From positions 8,467,917-8,531,916 of the forward strand of contig NC_080165.1 in NCBI RefSeq assembly GCF_950295315.1: DNA of 64,000 bases, given 5' to 3'. Positions 1 through 10,302 of this stretch are shown one piece after another. Below the pieces are notes generated by a model, which had not been told where the DNA came from, searched no databases, and saw nothing but the letters and a program-made list of their open reading frames with translations. Position 1 is the first letter of the stretch; every line of letters starts with the position of its first letter. Both the position numbers and the translations under genes were made by a program. Origin of the DNA: Erinaceus europaeus (taxonomy: Eukaryota > Chordata > Mammalia > Eulipotyphla > Erinaceidae).

Positions 1-749
1 ATTAAGCAGTGGTTCAGGTTCCACCCCCCAACACCACCTGTCCTCAAAGTTGAGGAGTGCTTTGGATAACAAGGAATAAGTTAATAACCCTACTGCTTTT
101 AAAAAATGTATATATATCCAGGGTTGCACCGCTCTGGGTTGACTTTGAAGACAGAGGGAATAAAAACCAAAGAAGCACAGTGAGAGGCAGAGAAGCTACA
201 CTCAAGGTGCTTTCTCTGCAGTGAGTGCTGTGCTCAAACCTGGGTCACGCTACTTAATTTTTCATCTCAAGACTTTAGTAACGAGCCCCCCCCCCCCCCG
301 CCGCAAGACTGTAAACAACACACATCTCCCCTTCCCTATTCCATCATTCTAGATCTATCTAAACAAAAGGACTAAGCACAGGGGAATTGTGCACCCATGA
401 AAGATTTCATCTCCTCTATCACCACCCTGCTACTGACCAATTTTGTTGGCACAGACAAGTAGAAGTGAATGGAAAATTCCATTTGTTTCTCTGACTTGAG
501 TGTCTGTGTTTTATGAGGTCTTGCAGAGCACAAAGCTGTTTTAGGTCAGACCTCAGGTACCTAGGCTTCCTCTCCTTGTGAACACCATATATATGAGAGA
601 GGTTTTAGGTTTATCTATGAAAATGATTTTTTTTTCAAATTCTTAAGGAAAACATGATCTATCTAAAAATAAATACACATATTATTTTCAAGATGAATTT
701 TCATAAGCCATAGTCTAGAAAGGGTCTTGAGGTACTGCTGAATATTAAA
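1..749. other. unique sequence, no gene seen
   Basis: AT-rich spacer without a convincing reading frame or a recognised repeat. It holds a run of 14 C at 286-299 and short TA stretches near 106-120. Confidence 0.5.
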
Positions 750-759
750 AATAAATTCA

Positions 760-1041
760 TGGGAGTCAGGCGGTAGTGCAGCGGGTTAAGCGCACGTGGC
801 GCAAAGCTCAAGGACCAGCATAAGGAACCCAGTTCGAGCCCCCGGCTCCCCACCTGCAGGGGAGTCGCTTCACAAGCAGTGAAGCAGGTCTGCAGGTGTC
901 TGTCTTTCTCTCCCTCTCTCTGTCTTCCCCTCTCTCTCCATTCTCTCTGTCCTATCCAACAATGATGACATCAAGAACAACAATAATGACTACAACAATT
1001 AAACAGCAAGGGCAACAAAAGAGAAAATAAACAAATAAATG
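760..1041 (+). mobile_element. SINE-a (tRNA-derived SINE), complete
   Basis: Full-length copy: tRNA-like head with the pol III B box (gttcgagcccc), pyrimidine-rich body, and a tail rich in AACAA and AAATAA. It is flanked by the 10-bp target duplication aataaattca (750-759 and 1042-1051), so both ends are certain. It depends on L1 enzymes for movement. Confidence 0.93.
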
Positions 1042-1441
1042 AATAAATTCACCACTACTGCCAAGTTAAAGGAAGAAGTCTTTTTAATTTTTTAAAATTT
1101 TTTTACCATTTCAAAAGTAAAGCCTCACTGAAGATATTGGAAGTAAACCCTGAAATATCATTTTATTACTTAGTAAATATTTGTTGCCCTATACATATAT
1201 ATATTTTAAAAAACTAATATTTTTTTAAAAAACTGTTAATATGTACACCGCCACCCAATTTGACTCAGAATTGATGGAGGTTCTTCCAGACACTTTAAAT
1301 AAAATATCACTAGCTGCTTTTCTGCGTCAGAAGTGAGGTATTTTTCTCCCCCAGACCTTTAGAACAGAAAATATCACAATTTTTAGCACAACAGTAATTG
1401 ACTCCTGAGAATCAGAGGTCCTGACAAGAACCTCACAATCT

Positions 1442-1459
1442 GGCAAACGCTAGAAGAAG
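1442..1459 (+). mobile_element. 18-bp micro-insertion matching the Vingi 3' end
   Basis: The inserted bases are GGCAAACGCTAGAAGAAG. The same string ends the large Vingi copy (5070-5087). It lies between two perfect copies of a 16-bp duplication, aagaacctcacaatct (1426-1441 and 1460-1475), as left by target-primed reverse transcription. The exact edge is ambiguous by a few bases because the Vingi GAA tail blends into the duplication. Confidence 0.75.
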
Positions 1460-1475
1460 AAGAACCTCACAATCT

Positions 1476-2305
1476 AATGTTGTTACACCATGCTTCTTCC
1501 TGTATAAGTAAAACAACCTAATAATAAATAAAGAACTACTGGAAAAATAAAAGAAATAAAACAACCAGTTAAGATTCAGCATCAGGCTTTTTAGATAACA
1601 GTAAAAAAAAAACAAACCTGAAAATATAATGGAGACTCTCAAACGCTGTGATCCTTAAACTGAATTACACCTCAGAAGGACCTAGATTGCTTAAAATACA
1701 CTTGGACCTAATCTCCTACTATGCAACTAGATTGTGATTCATTGCCTTAATACAAATGTGGACTGTGTCAAGAGGGTTGAGAACAGAGGAAAAGCAATCC
1801 TCAGAAATTGTGGAAATGGTATTAAATAATAATAATAATTCTCCCATGTATAATCCAGACTCACATTATGTGCAACTGACAGCTTACCTATTATAGCCAA
1901 GAGACCCAAACAAATTGCCAACTGAAGGAAGAAAAGGCATTCAACAACAAGTTATAAGGAAAAAGAACTTTCCTTGTATTACTCTTCGCTGTCCAAGGAG
2001 AACTAATATTCTCTAGTACAAGCTGGGGTTAGCATGAATACCAAATGAGGCGAGATGGGAACGTGACAGACAGTCTTTGAAGAAAACTCTAAAACTGTAA
2101 AATTGCCACTTTTAACTTTTATATTGCCTTCTACATATAGACATGGGCACACTTTTAATTTGTATTCCATTATTCCATTAGATATTCTGTAGTTTCCCTG
2201 TCATCTATAAACAACCTCATATTTGGTTTAAAAAAGTTAAGACATTCAAGAATTGCGCTCTGTTCCAAGAGGAAATTAAACATCTAGACACAAAATGTAA
2301 ATAAA
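1476..2305. other. unique sequence, no gene seen
   Basis: AT-rich spacer. Minus-strand frames of 60-69 codons are low-complexity and hydrophobic, have no family resemblance, and are taken as chance. Confidence 0.5.
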
Positions 2306-2438
2306 GGGTAGAGGCAGATAGCATAATGATTATGCAAAAAAAGATTCTCATGCCTGAGGCTCCAAAGTCCCAGGTTCAGTCTCCCACATCACAAAAAGGT
2401 AGAGTCGAACAGTGCTCTAGTTAAATAAAATAAACAAA
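2306..2438 (+). mobile_element. SINE-c
   Basis: Carries the SINE-c core: cataatgattatgcaaa, ctcatgcctgaggctcc, and gtcccaggttcag (B-box-like), ending in an AAATAAA tail. Confidence 0.85.
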
Positions 2439-2796
2439 GCACAATACAAAGGTCAAAAAACACAGGAGTAGAAGTGACTGGTTTGGGTGTAGTTTAGAAT
2501 CTCTTCTCTTTTCATCAGACATGAGCACTCCTGGCCTCTGCTGTGTGGTCAGCCCACCTGCTGTCTGGGGATGTAAGACAGCCATGCAACAGGAAGTAAG
2601 GCAGGAAGATCAGACTCAAATCAGATCTTAGCAGTCTCTATCCCCCAGTGGCCCCTGCTCATACTAATTGCCCAGTAAGTATCCAATCAATAAATGAATT
2701 ACAAATGCCGGATTTCAAAGGGAGACTATCTAACAGTTTCTTCTTCTATAAACAGCAGTACTCGAGGAAGCACACAGAAGAGATTGAAGAGATTGT

Positions 2797-3080
2797 CAGG
2801 AGCCGGTTTGTGGCACACCTGCCTGAGTATAAATGTTACAACAAGCAAGGACCTAGGGTTTTAGCCCCGGGAGCCCACCTGCAGGAAGGAGAGTAGCTGC
2901 ACAAGCCGTGAAATAGGTCTGCAAGTGTCTATTTGTCTTTTCCCCATTTCCTCTCCTCTCTCAATTTCTCTCTGATTTCTCTGTCCTACACACACACACA
3001 AAAAAAAAATGGCCACTAGGTGCAGGGAATTTGTACTGTGAGCCCCCTGAGGTAACCCTAGAGATACATAAATAAATGAC
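2797..3080 (+). mobile_element. SINE-b with extra 3' module, diverged
   Basis: Diverged tRNA-like head, ctgcctgagtataaatgtta, with a pyrimidine-rich body. A CA/A run is followed by the 3' module (atggccactaggtgcaggg...gaggtaaccctagaga). Confidence 0.75.
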
Positions 3081-3234
3081 TTACCTGCTGGTATATTTGT
3101 GGTTGTTTCTATCACAATATGCTGTGAGTCATGGAGTCCAAACTGCAAACTGTGCTCAGAATAAGTGTCAGGCAATGCAACTAATGAGAATAAATCGGGG
3201 TCCTGTGCACTGTGTTTGTTTATATCTTTGCTTA

Positions 3235-3594
3235 TGTTGTTAAAATTCGGCGGCTCCTGCTGGCCGGGCTAGCTTCACGGGCGGGTAACAGAGACGACCA
3301 GAGACATACGGCTGGGCAGGGAAGCTGTATTTCCTTATTCAGGAACAACGATTCATAAACTAAGATAAACTAATCACCAAACAGAACTCTGCTGTCTCTT
3401 TGCGGCGGTGCAAGCACTCTCTCCAACTCCGGAACTCTCCAACTCTCGAACTCAGGAACCCTCTCCAACTCCGGACTCTGGAACTCTGGTGGGGTTCCTA
3501 GGGGCAGGGCCAAGCGGGTCCACGAAACTAACAGGACTGATCCAATTCTCTTGGCGGGGGAGATCTAGAACAACCCACTGTAAAGCATACAACA
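3235..3594 (-). mobile_element. solo ERV LTR, short relative of the 25-kb LTR family
   Basis: Read on the minus strand it starts TGTTGTATGC and ends AACAACA. The U5-side block (ggccgggctagcttcac...gggtaacagagacgacc) is shared with the LTRs at 24990, 31535 and 33753. The 5-bp repeat gctta flanks it (3230-3234 and 3595-3599). The U3/R area holds short repeats of ctccaactccggaactc. No internal viral sequence is next to it, so it is a recombined solo LTR. Confidence 0.75.
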
Positions 3595-3599
3595 GCTTA

Positions 3600-3940
3600 A
3601 TTTGTTAGATGCTTCTGTGACCTAGTAGTTCCATGTTAGACAAAAGAGAGCACTATGGGGCTTTTTCTGTTTGTTTTCAGTGCCTTGAATTTGCTTCATT
3701 CCAAGCTTTACTCATGTCTGATTCTGTCGCAAACCAATGAAAAGGATCGTGGGTTTTCATCTATGCAAGTAAATTGAAGATTTGCATAGGTTCATTCAGC
3801 CATCACTTCTCACTGAATGTGATTTGGGACTAGAAAGAGACAGAACATAGTAGAAAATGGGACAGTCACAAACAGGAAACTTGACTTGTCTTTCCAGTCT
3901 CAGGTGCACTGATGTGTTTTTCTGTTGTTCTTGTCTCACT
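3600..3940. other. unique sequence, no gene seen
   Basis: About 340 bp of spacer between a solo LTR and a SINE fragment, with nothing recognisable. Confidence 0.45.
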
Positions 3941-4055
3941 GTTATTCATTTATTATTGCATAGAGACAGGGAAAAATAGAGAGGGGAGGAAGTAGAGACC
4001 AGAAAACACCTGAAGCCCTGCTTTACCACTGGTGACGCTTTCCTCCTTGCAAGTG
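3941..4055 (-). mobile_element. SINE-b fragment
   Basis: Tail and body of a minus-strand SINE-b (tttattattgcatagagacaggg, then the ccctgctttaccactggtgacgc region). The tRNA-like head is missing. Confidence 0.75.
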
Positions 4056-4159
4056 GGGACTGTGATGAGATGGACTTTGTCCAACTTTGGACTAGTTCCT
4101 TGAAGTAGATAGAGAAGATGTCTTCGAAACTAATAAGATGAAGTTACACTAATGCACTA

Positions 4160-5094
4160 GTTGCTTCAGCTCCTCACTGCAAAAACGATATCATCTGTTT
4201 TCCATCTATACCATGCCTCGGCCTCGCGTGAGCTTAATGTGCAGCTTGGTGATACGAGAATCCGGCATGAAGCCCAGCCAGTCTATCTTGGCGTTACCCT
4301 CGATTCCACTCTGTCATTTCACAAACATCTCATAAAAACTGCAGCAAAGGTGGGCGCGAGGAATAACATCATTGCAAGACTGGCCAGCTCCTGATGGGGC
4401 GTGAGCACTTCCACACTACGATCATCCTCTCTGGCATTATGCTATTCCACTGCAAAATACTGTGCCCCAGGATGGTTCCGTAGCCCCCACGTCCACTTGG
4501 TCGATTCCAAATTATATTCCTCCATGAGGATAATTTCTGGAACCATCCGTTCCACCCCGGTTCCATGGCTGCCAGTTCTTAGCAACATCGCCCCGCCAGA
4601 TATTCGTCGGGATGCGGCATCATCTAAGTTCATTTCCCACGTCTACGCTCGACCGGACCTGCCAATATATGCGGATATCTTCGCCCACCCTGTCCAACGC
4701 TTGACATCTCGTCACCCAATCTGGTCCCCTACGCCTACACTGAACTTCTCTGTTCCAGACTCTTGGAAACAGAGTTGGCAGTCAGCTGAGGTAAAGAACA
4801 AACACCTCATCACAGATCCCTGCAAGCGTCAACCCGGCTTTGACCTAGCACGTTATGATTGGGCCCTCCTCAATCGCTATGGAACAGGCCATGGCCGGTG
4901 TGCCGCTATGTTCCATCGCTGGGGAGCCAGAGACGACCCGAACTGCCCCTGCGCCTCCAGACAGACTATGACCCACATAGTCAACGAATGCCACCTTTCC
5001 AGATTCAAAGGAGGTCTCGAAACTTGACATCAGGCTCAACCTGACGCTGTTGACTGGCTACGGAAGAAGGGCAAACGCTAGAAGAAGAAGAACC
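4160..5094 (+). mobile_element. Vingi element, 5'-truncated copy
   Basis: Covers the broken ORF and the 3' end. The stop codon is followed at once by GAAGAAGAAGAA, so there is essentially no 3' UTR. The left edge is near the TAG at 4158-4160. I could not find a clear target duplication. Confidence 0.75.
4161..5081 (+). pseudogene. Vingi non-LTR retrotransposon ORF, C-terminal third, broken
   Basis: One frame encodes the end of a reverse-transcriptase polyprotein. An Ala/Arg-rich stretch with the motif YLGVTLDSTLSFHKH follows the polymerase core, then PWLPVLSNIAPPDIRR, then a Cys-His cluster near the C terminus (C-P-C-A...H-I-V-N-E-C, 4944-4999). This layout is typical of ingi/Vingi-like elements. 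The frame is cut by two TGA stops (4392-4394 and 5025-5027), and the natural end is the TAG at 5079-5081. The polymerase catalytic core and the endonuclease are missing because of 5' truncation; the first in-frame codon after a stop (4161) is TTG, so it is no real start. Assignment to Vingi rather than another jockey-like clade is by recall of the family and of its spread in hedgehogs. Confidence 0.82.
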
Positions 5095-5302
5095 TGGCAA
5101 ATACGAATGTTCACCTTGAAACTGCACACCCTGTAACCCCTGCTTCCTTGGCTATATGTTAACTTGTCCACTCTTTCAAACTTAAGAATAAATTCCTTAC
5201 ACTTCACTTATATAGTAGAGTCGGGTCAGTTTGTGTGGGTTCAGATTAGCTGGCCTCAGTTTGTCTTACTTTGCAATGGGTACAGTCAGAAACAAAACTT
5301 AA

Positions 5303-5380
5303 CAGGGACCAAGGACTTGAACCCAGGTCCTTGAGCACTGTAATGTGAATGCTTAACCAGGTGTGCCACGACCTGGCCCC
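5303..5380 (-). mobile_element. SINE-b head fragment
   Basis: Minus-strand tRNA-like head only: ggacttgaacccaggtcc, then cttaaccaggtgtgccacg and acctggcccc. Confidence 0.8.
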
Positions 5381-5414
5381 TCAAGTGTACTGATCTGAAT
5401 GATATTATACCAAT

Positions 5415-5434
5415 TCTTCTTCTAGCGTTTGCCG
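5415..5434 (-). mobile_element. 20-bp micro-insertion matching the Vingi 3' end
   Basis: The inserted bases TCTTCTTCTAGCGTTTGCCG are the reverse complement of the Vingi 3' terminus (GGCAAACGCTAGAAGAAGA). A perfect 10-bp duplication ttataccaat flanks it (5405-5414 and 5435-5444). Orientation is opposite to the copy at 1442. Confidence 0.75.
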
Positions 5435-5489
5435 TTATACCAATGAGAAGACAACAAACCATTCCTGTTCAATCTGTGGCCATGTTACC

Positions 5490-5740
5490 TAAACGTATAG
5501 AGATTCAATGTGATCTCTATCAAAATCCCAACAGCTCTGTATAAAAAAGTATAGAAAAAAGTTCTAAAATTTATTTCTTAGACTTTGGATGCCACGACTG
5601 AACAATCCAATGTTGATATTTATTGGACAAGGGGATTTCAGACTTTCAAATTCCTTTATGACAATAACCAATAAAGAATGTTTTCTGGCAGACGGTGTCA
5701 AAACTTCCCCAATTTTTGTTCATTTATGAGCAACTATTTT
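5490..5740 (+). mobile_element. L1 ORF2 fragment
   Basis: Plus-strand reading gives RFNVISIKIPTAL, characteristic of L1 ORF2 downstream of the reverse-transcriptase core. The frame is then broken by substitutions and indels. Confidence 0.6.
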
Positions 5741-5749
5741 TGTATTTCC

Positions 5750-6335
5750 TTTTTTTTTTCTTTTTTCTTTTATTTATAAAAAGGAAACTGACAAAACCAT
5801 AGGATAAGAGGGATATAACTCCACACAGTTCCCACCACCAGAACTCTGTATCCCATCCCCTCCCCTGATAGCTTTCCTATTCTTTATCCCTCTGGGAGTA
5901 TGGACCCAGGGTCATTGTGGGTTACAGAAGGTGGAAGGTCTGGATTCTGTAATTGCTTCCCCACTGAACATGGGCATTGACAGGTCAATCCATAATCCCA
6001 GCCTGTCTCTCTCTTTCCCTAGTGGGGCAAGGCTCTGGGGAAGTGGAGCTCCAGGACACATTGGTGGGGTCGTCTGTCCAGGGAAGTCTGCTTGCCATCA
6101 TGCTAGTATCTGGAACCTGGTGGCTGAAAAGAGAGTTAACATATAAAGCCAAACAAATTGTTGACTAATCATGAACCTAATGGCTAGAATAGTGCAGATG
6201 AAGAGTTGGGGGGGTCTCCATTTTGTAGATAGCTAGTAGGCTTATTTTATTTATATTCCAAAGGATCAGCAGATATACTAGTTTCTTTCTTTTTTTTTCC
6301 CTGAGCCTGAAATCTCTTATGCATGTGGGTGAGTG
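5750..6335 (-). mobile_element. L1 3' end (long lineage-specific 3' UTR)
   Basis: Starts with the poly(T)/ttttatttataaaaagg complement of the L1 poly(A) signal and tail. It runs through the block actccacacagttcccaccaccag, then ctctgggagtatggaccc, and reaches the ccctgagcctg block. The same blocks recur in at least eight places in this window. Confidence 0.9.
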
Positions 6336-6482
6336 GGGAAAATACAGGTCCAAGAAGGATGACAGAGGACATAGTGAAGGTTGTATTGTTATATGGAAAA
6401 CTGAGAAATGTTATGCATGTACAAACTATCGTATTTACTGTGGAATGTAAAACATTAAATCCCCAATAAAGACATTAAAAAA
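6336..6482 (+). mobile_element. L1 3' end, second 3'-UTR type
   Basis: Matches 54486-54711: tatggaaaactgagaaatg, tacaaactatcgtatt and ccaataaagacatt, ending in an A-rich tail. This is a different 3'-UTR type from the neighbour at 5750. Confidence 0.65.
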
Positions 6483-6489
6483 GAAAGAA

Positions 6490-6540
6490 AAGCCTGGGAC
6501 TTCAGAGCCTCAGGCATGAGAGTCTCTTTGCATAGCCATT
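6490..6540 (-). mobile_element. SINE-c fragment
   Basis: Reverse complement of the SINE-c head: gggacttcagagcctcaggc, then atgagagtctctttgcatag. It abuts the truncated end of the neighbouring ERV. Confidence 0.7.
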
Positions 6541-7040
6541 ATGACACACTTGAGGGTGGGGGGAGATAGTGGGGGGACGTTGAGGTTGGTAGGGAGGAGG
6601 TCACTCTAGGAGGTCCTCTTCGGGACCACCTTGGAGAATAAGGTAGGAGTGGGAAGTAAAAGGGGACACGGGAGGGGCAGTAGGTTGACGAGGAGAATCG
6701 TGAACGGCGGGTCATGAACCCTGTGGAGGAAGAAAAAGAGGGGGGTTCTCTACCAGATCCTGCCAAGTGACGATATAAGAAATCTGGTCTGGGTGTCCTG
6801 AATGTCCTAAGATGACATCTTTGGTGGCATAGATAGTAGGCAGGTCTCAGGTGTCTTCTGGGGGCCAATTGGTAGAGAAGGCTGGCCCCTTATTTCGGCA
6901 ATAATTGATCATCCGGTCCTGTCTTACCTCTAGACCCAAATTATGAGCTCTATGTTTGAATTTTCTAAAATGATTCAGGACCATAGTCAGAGGAGTCAAA
7001 GTAGCCTGACTCCTGACTTTGGACTTAAAGACAAAACTGA
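6541..7040 (-). pseudogene. gag relic (matrix and following proline-rich part) of the class I ERV
   Basis: The minus-strand frame shows TPLTMVLNHFRKF and GPAFSTNWPPEDT, then, after an in-frame TGA at 6847-6849, GHPDQISYIVTWQDLVENPP. This is the order seen in gammaretroviral matrix leading to the proline-rich domain. A second stop lies at 6712-6714. Beyond it the sequence stays proline/serine-rich but out of frame. No usable start codon is seen, and the gene is cut at 6541. It encodes nothing functional. Confidence 0.75.
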
Positions 7041-7425
7041 TAATGAACATAGAGACAACACATACAAAGAAAATACAGAGACAACTCACACAAATAAAAT
7101 ATAGAGACAACATACTCAAAGAAAACCCAGCGGCCCAGCTGCCAACACTCTGAACCAACAGATGGAAGGACAGCCTCTCACCGCCACTTCCCTACAGATG
7201 GGAGGACGGCCTTTCGCCACTTCATGGAAGCGACCCACTCTCCCTTTAAAATTTGGAAGGGGGATCTAATCCCCTACAATAGGATCTGGGACATCTCCGA
7301 GAACCCTGGACCTGGAGCTGCCCAGTACGTCTGCCTTTGACTCCAAGGGTCTCTCACTACAGATACTTGAAGTTTGACCAGTCCTGAAGGCTCAGTGAAG
7401 CTGGCGTTCTTTTAGTGAGACGGAG

Positions 7426-7443
7426 ATTCTGGACGAGCCCCCA
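7426..7443 (-). other. retroviral primer binding site, proline-tRNA type
   Basis: The minus strand reads TGGGGGCTCGTCCAGAAT two bases after the LTR end. This is close to the proline tRNA 3'-end complement used by many gammaretroviruses, with a couple of changes. Confidence 0.8.
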
Positions 7444-7445
7444 TA

Positions 7446-7765
7446 TGTTATGCCCAGAAGTTCGAGTGCTGATCTCATGCAAAGAAGACCACAATCACAT
7501 GCAATAGCAAAAGCCTTTATTAGGAAGCTTAAGTTTAGGCCACCGACACCCTTCCAAGCAAAGGGAGAGTCTGCCACCCCATCATTTCTCATCACACCTT
7601 TTTATAGTTATCACAGGGTGGGTACAGGTGGAAATATCCACACGGAACAAGGAATAATTGGTTTTGGGCCAACAGCTGTTCTCAGTATTCGGGGCTTTTC
7701 TATAACCTCACACTTACAAGGGATAAAATCTGAACCTGTAAAAAGACACCAACAGTGCCCTGACA
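7446..7765 (-). mobile_element. 5' LTR of the class I ERV
   Basis: Read on the minus strand it starts TGTCAGGGCACTG and ends GGGCATAACA. A TATA-like box (ctataaaaa) lies at 7599-7607 and an AATAAA signal at 7516-7521, in the order expected for U3 and R. Length is 320 bp. The edges are inferred from the TG...CA ends and from the primer site beside it. Confidence 0.75.
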
Positions 7766-8298
7766 TAGAGAAAAGAAAAAGGAAAGTGAAACCTCAGAAG
7801 ACATCAAAACTAAACAGTCTGGTTTTGGACTTCTATGGGTGTTAGAAAATAAGTCACTATTGCTAAAGCTGTTCAATTTGTGCTATTTTATTGTGGTGGA
7901 CCTAGCACATACATATCAAAACTGTCCACTCTAAGAGAAATTTTTTTTTTGTCCCAGTATGCACTATACCTGGGTATGTGTATGTGGCAAAATTTCAAAC
8001 AACAACAAAATACCCTTTGTAGATTTTGGTTGGATCACCAATTGGAATACTTCAGATACAAAAACTTTTGAGGCAGATAGAGACAAAAATAGAGGAAGGG
8101 GAGAGAGAGAGAGAGAGGGAGAGAGAGAGAGAATTGACAGTTCCTCCAAATATGGTGGGAGCCAGGATCAAAACTAGGTCAAATAGAAAGCAATCATAAG
8201 AGATATGGAAAAGTTTTTTCCAGAAGAAAATGGTACATTGATCCACATTCCACATTCCCTGGAATTTTAGTCTTAGCAGACAGCAAACTATTCTTTCT
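7766..8298. other. unique sequence with a (GA)n tract
   Basis: Spacer holding a GA-rich simple repeat at about 8099-8132, perhaps the relic of an old SINE-b body on the minus strand. No gene is seen. Confidence 0.45.
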
Positions 8299-8299
8299 T

Positions 8300-8573
8300 T
8301 AATATTTATTTATTCCCTTTTGTTGCCCTTATTGTTTTATTGTTGAAGTGATTATTATTGTTGTTATTGATGTCATCATTGTTGGAGAGAACTGGAGAGA
8401 GGAGGGGAAGACAGAAAAGGGGAGAGAAAGATAGGCACCTGCAGACCTGCTTAACTGCTTGTGAAGCAAGTCTCCTGCAGGTGGGGAGCCGGGGGCTCAA
8501 ACCGGGATTCTTATGTCAGTCCTTGAGCATTGCGCCACATGCACTAAACCCGCTATACTATCACCTGACTCCC
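8300..8573 (-). mobile_element. SINE-a
   Basis: Nearly complete minus-strand copy: tail (tttattcccttttgttgccc), body, ggggagccgggggctcaaac, and a head ending ctatcacctgactcccc. Confidence 0.9.
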
Positions 8574-9012
8574 CTCTGGACACATTTTATAGAATTTCTT
8601 ATATATAACATTTTTGATGGATAGGCAGATACATGGTTAGATATAGATTTTGCAGTTAGTTATAGCTAGATGTAGGTACATATAGATGTTATTGTTGACC
8701 CATGACTCATGCACCAGTTGTCTGAAGAAAGAAAATCTACTAGTTGATTAAAAGAATAAAAAGTCTATGGCATAAGAGCAAACAGTTAGCACTTCTAGGG
8801 CTTAGGACTCAAAGGACAGAAAGAGATAAAAAGATAAAAAGGAGCAAGGGATTTCCAATATGGCTGCTAAGAAATAGGTGTGTTATTTCCAGCCACTGTG
8901 GAAGCCATATTGAAAATATAGGATAGGCAGAACAGAACTGAATGAAAAATGAACCTGTGTACATCCCACAGAGAAATATAAAAATAGGTAGAGCTGTAAA
9001 GAATTCATCAAG
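8574..9012. other. unique sequence
   Basis: Includes a GATA/TAGAT-rich patch (8618-8690). The part at 8885-8960 weakly recalls an old L1 3' UTR, but I cannot confirm it. Confidence 0.4.
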
Positions 9013-9190
9013 AGGCTGGGAAGTGGTACACCTGCTTGAGTGCACATGTTACCATGCACAAGGATCTGGGTTCGAGCCCCATCTGCAGGGAGACAGCTTT
9101 GCGAGTGATGAAGTAGTGTTGCAGGTCTATCTCTTTCTCTCTCCCTCTTTCTCTCCCACTGCCCTCTTCATTTCTGGATGTTTCTGTCTA
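9013..9190 (+). mobile_element. SINE-b
   Basis: Head gaggctgggaagtggtacac, B box gggttcgagcccc, then the pyrimidine-rich body. Confidence 0.85.
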
Positions 9191-9522
9191 ACTCACTGGA
9201 CCCCTTAGTAGTTTTCTACCTCACCATTTTCTACACTAATGAACTAGATAGGCTATAATACAAATAAACCATGAACACAGGTTAAATGAGAAGAAATTAG
9301 ATCGTACACTCCACAGTGACATTCAATTGCAGTCATTCCTGTGAAATTGCATATAACTAGCAGATAATGTGTGGACTTGTACTTTTGAGTATTTTCAGAT
9401 TAATTTGAAAGAATAAATGAGAACAGAATCTATTGTGAATAAAAGGTGTGTTTTTTTTTTGTTGTTGTTAAACTCATTAAGTACGACGTGAATGTTCGGT
9501 TTCATTATTGGAGTTCGTTTCT
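9191..9522. other. unique sequence
   Basis: AT-rich spacer with nothing recognisable. Confidence 0.45.
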
Positions 9523-9722
9523 AAGATCTTTATTATTTATTGGATAGGGACAGAAATTGAGAAGAGAAGGGGAGATAGGGAGAGAGACAGAGAGACACTT
9601 ACAGCCCTGTTTCATTACTTGTGTAACTTTTCCCTTGAAGATAGGGACAAGGGACAAGGGATTTGAACCCTGGGTCCTTGTGACTATGAGTGTTTAACCA
9701 CATGTGCCAAGTCTGACTCCCA
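9523..9722 (-). mobile_element. SINE-b
   Basis: Minus-strand copy from tttattatttattggatagg to the head remnant cacatgtgccaagtctgac. It contains a small ggacaag duplication near the B box. Confidence 0.85.
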
Positions 9723-9764
9723 GAGTTCTGCATTTCCATATTCCACACTGTTCCTGCTGGCAAG

Positions 9765-9936
9765 TTTTTCCATTTTATTGGATAGAACAAAAAGAAATTG
9801 AGAGAGGAAGGGGAGATAGACAGGGAGAGAGAAATAAGCACCTGCAGACCTGCTTCATCACTTGTGACATCCTGCAGGTGGAGATCCAGGGGCTCTGGAA
9901 CTCTGCCTACTGTGCTGTTTCCCAGACCCCATTGCT
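9765..9936 (-). mobile_element. SINE-a/b intermediate copy
   Basis: Minus-strand body (gagagaggaaggggagatag, cacctgcagacctgcttcat) with a diverged head. Confidence 0.75.
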
Positions 9937-9949
9937 TGAAACTTTTTTT

Positions 9950-10302
9950 TTTTAAATTTTTTTGCCTCCAAGGTTATTGCTGGGTCTCAGTACCTGCACC
10001 ATGAATCCACCGCTCCTGGAGGCCATTTCCCCCCCTTTTGTTGCCCTTGTTGTTGTAGCCTTGTTGTGGTTGTTATTGTTATTGTTGATGCCGTTCGTTG
10101 TTGGATAGGACACAGAGAAATGGAGAGATGAAGGGAAGACAGAGGGGGGAGAGAAAGACAGACACCTGCAGAGCTGCTTCACCGCCTGTGAAGCGACTCC
10201 CCCTGCAGGTGGGGAGCCGGGGGCTCGAACCCGGATCCTCACACTTGTCCTTGCGCTTTGTGCCACATGTGCTTAACCCACTGCGCTACTGCCAGACCCC
10301 CT
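9950..10302 (-). mobile_element. SINE-a with extra 3' module, complete
   Basis: Begins with the 3' module (gcctccaaggttattgctgg...ctcctggaggcc), then the standard SINE-a on the minus strand, and ends at the head (gctactgccagaccccc). Poor duplications tgcttgaaactttt and tgcttataactttt surround it. Confidence 0.9.

Larger units (their letters stand above)
6541..7765 (-). mobile_element. gammaretrovirus-like ERV, 5' part of a provirus
   Basis: Minus-strand order is 5' LTR (7765 to 7446), primer site (7443 to 7426), a roughly 400-bp leader, and the start of gag up to 6541, where viral sequence stops. No pol, env or 3' LTR follows, so most of the provirus is lost. The proline-type primer site and the gag motifs place it in class I (ERV1). 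It is an old, non-functional copy. Confidence 0.82.
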
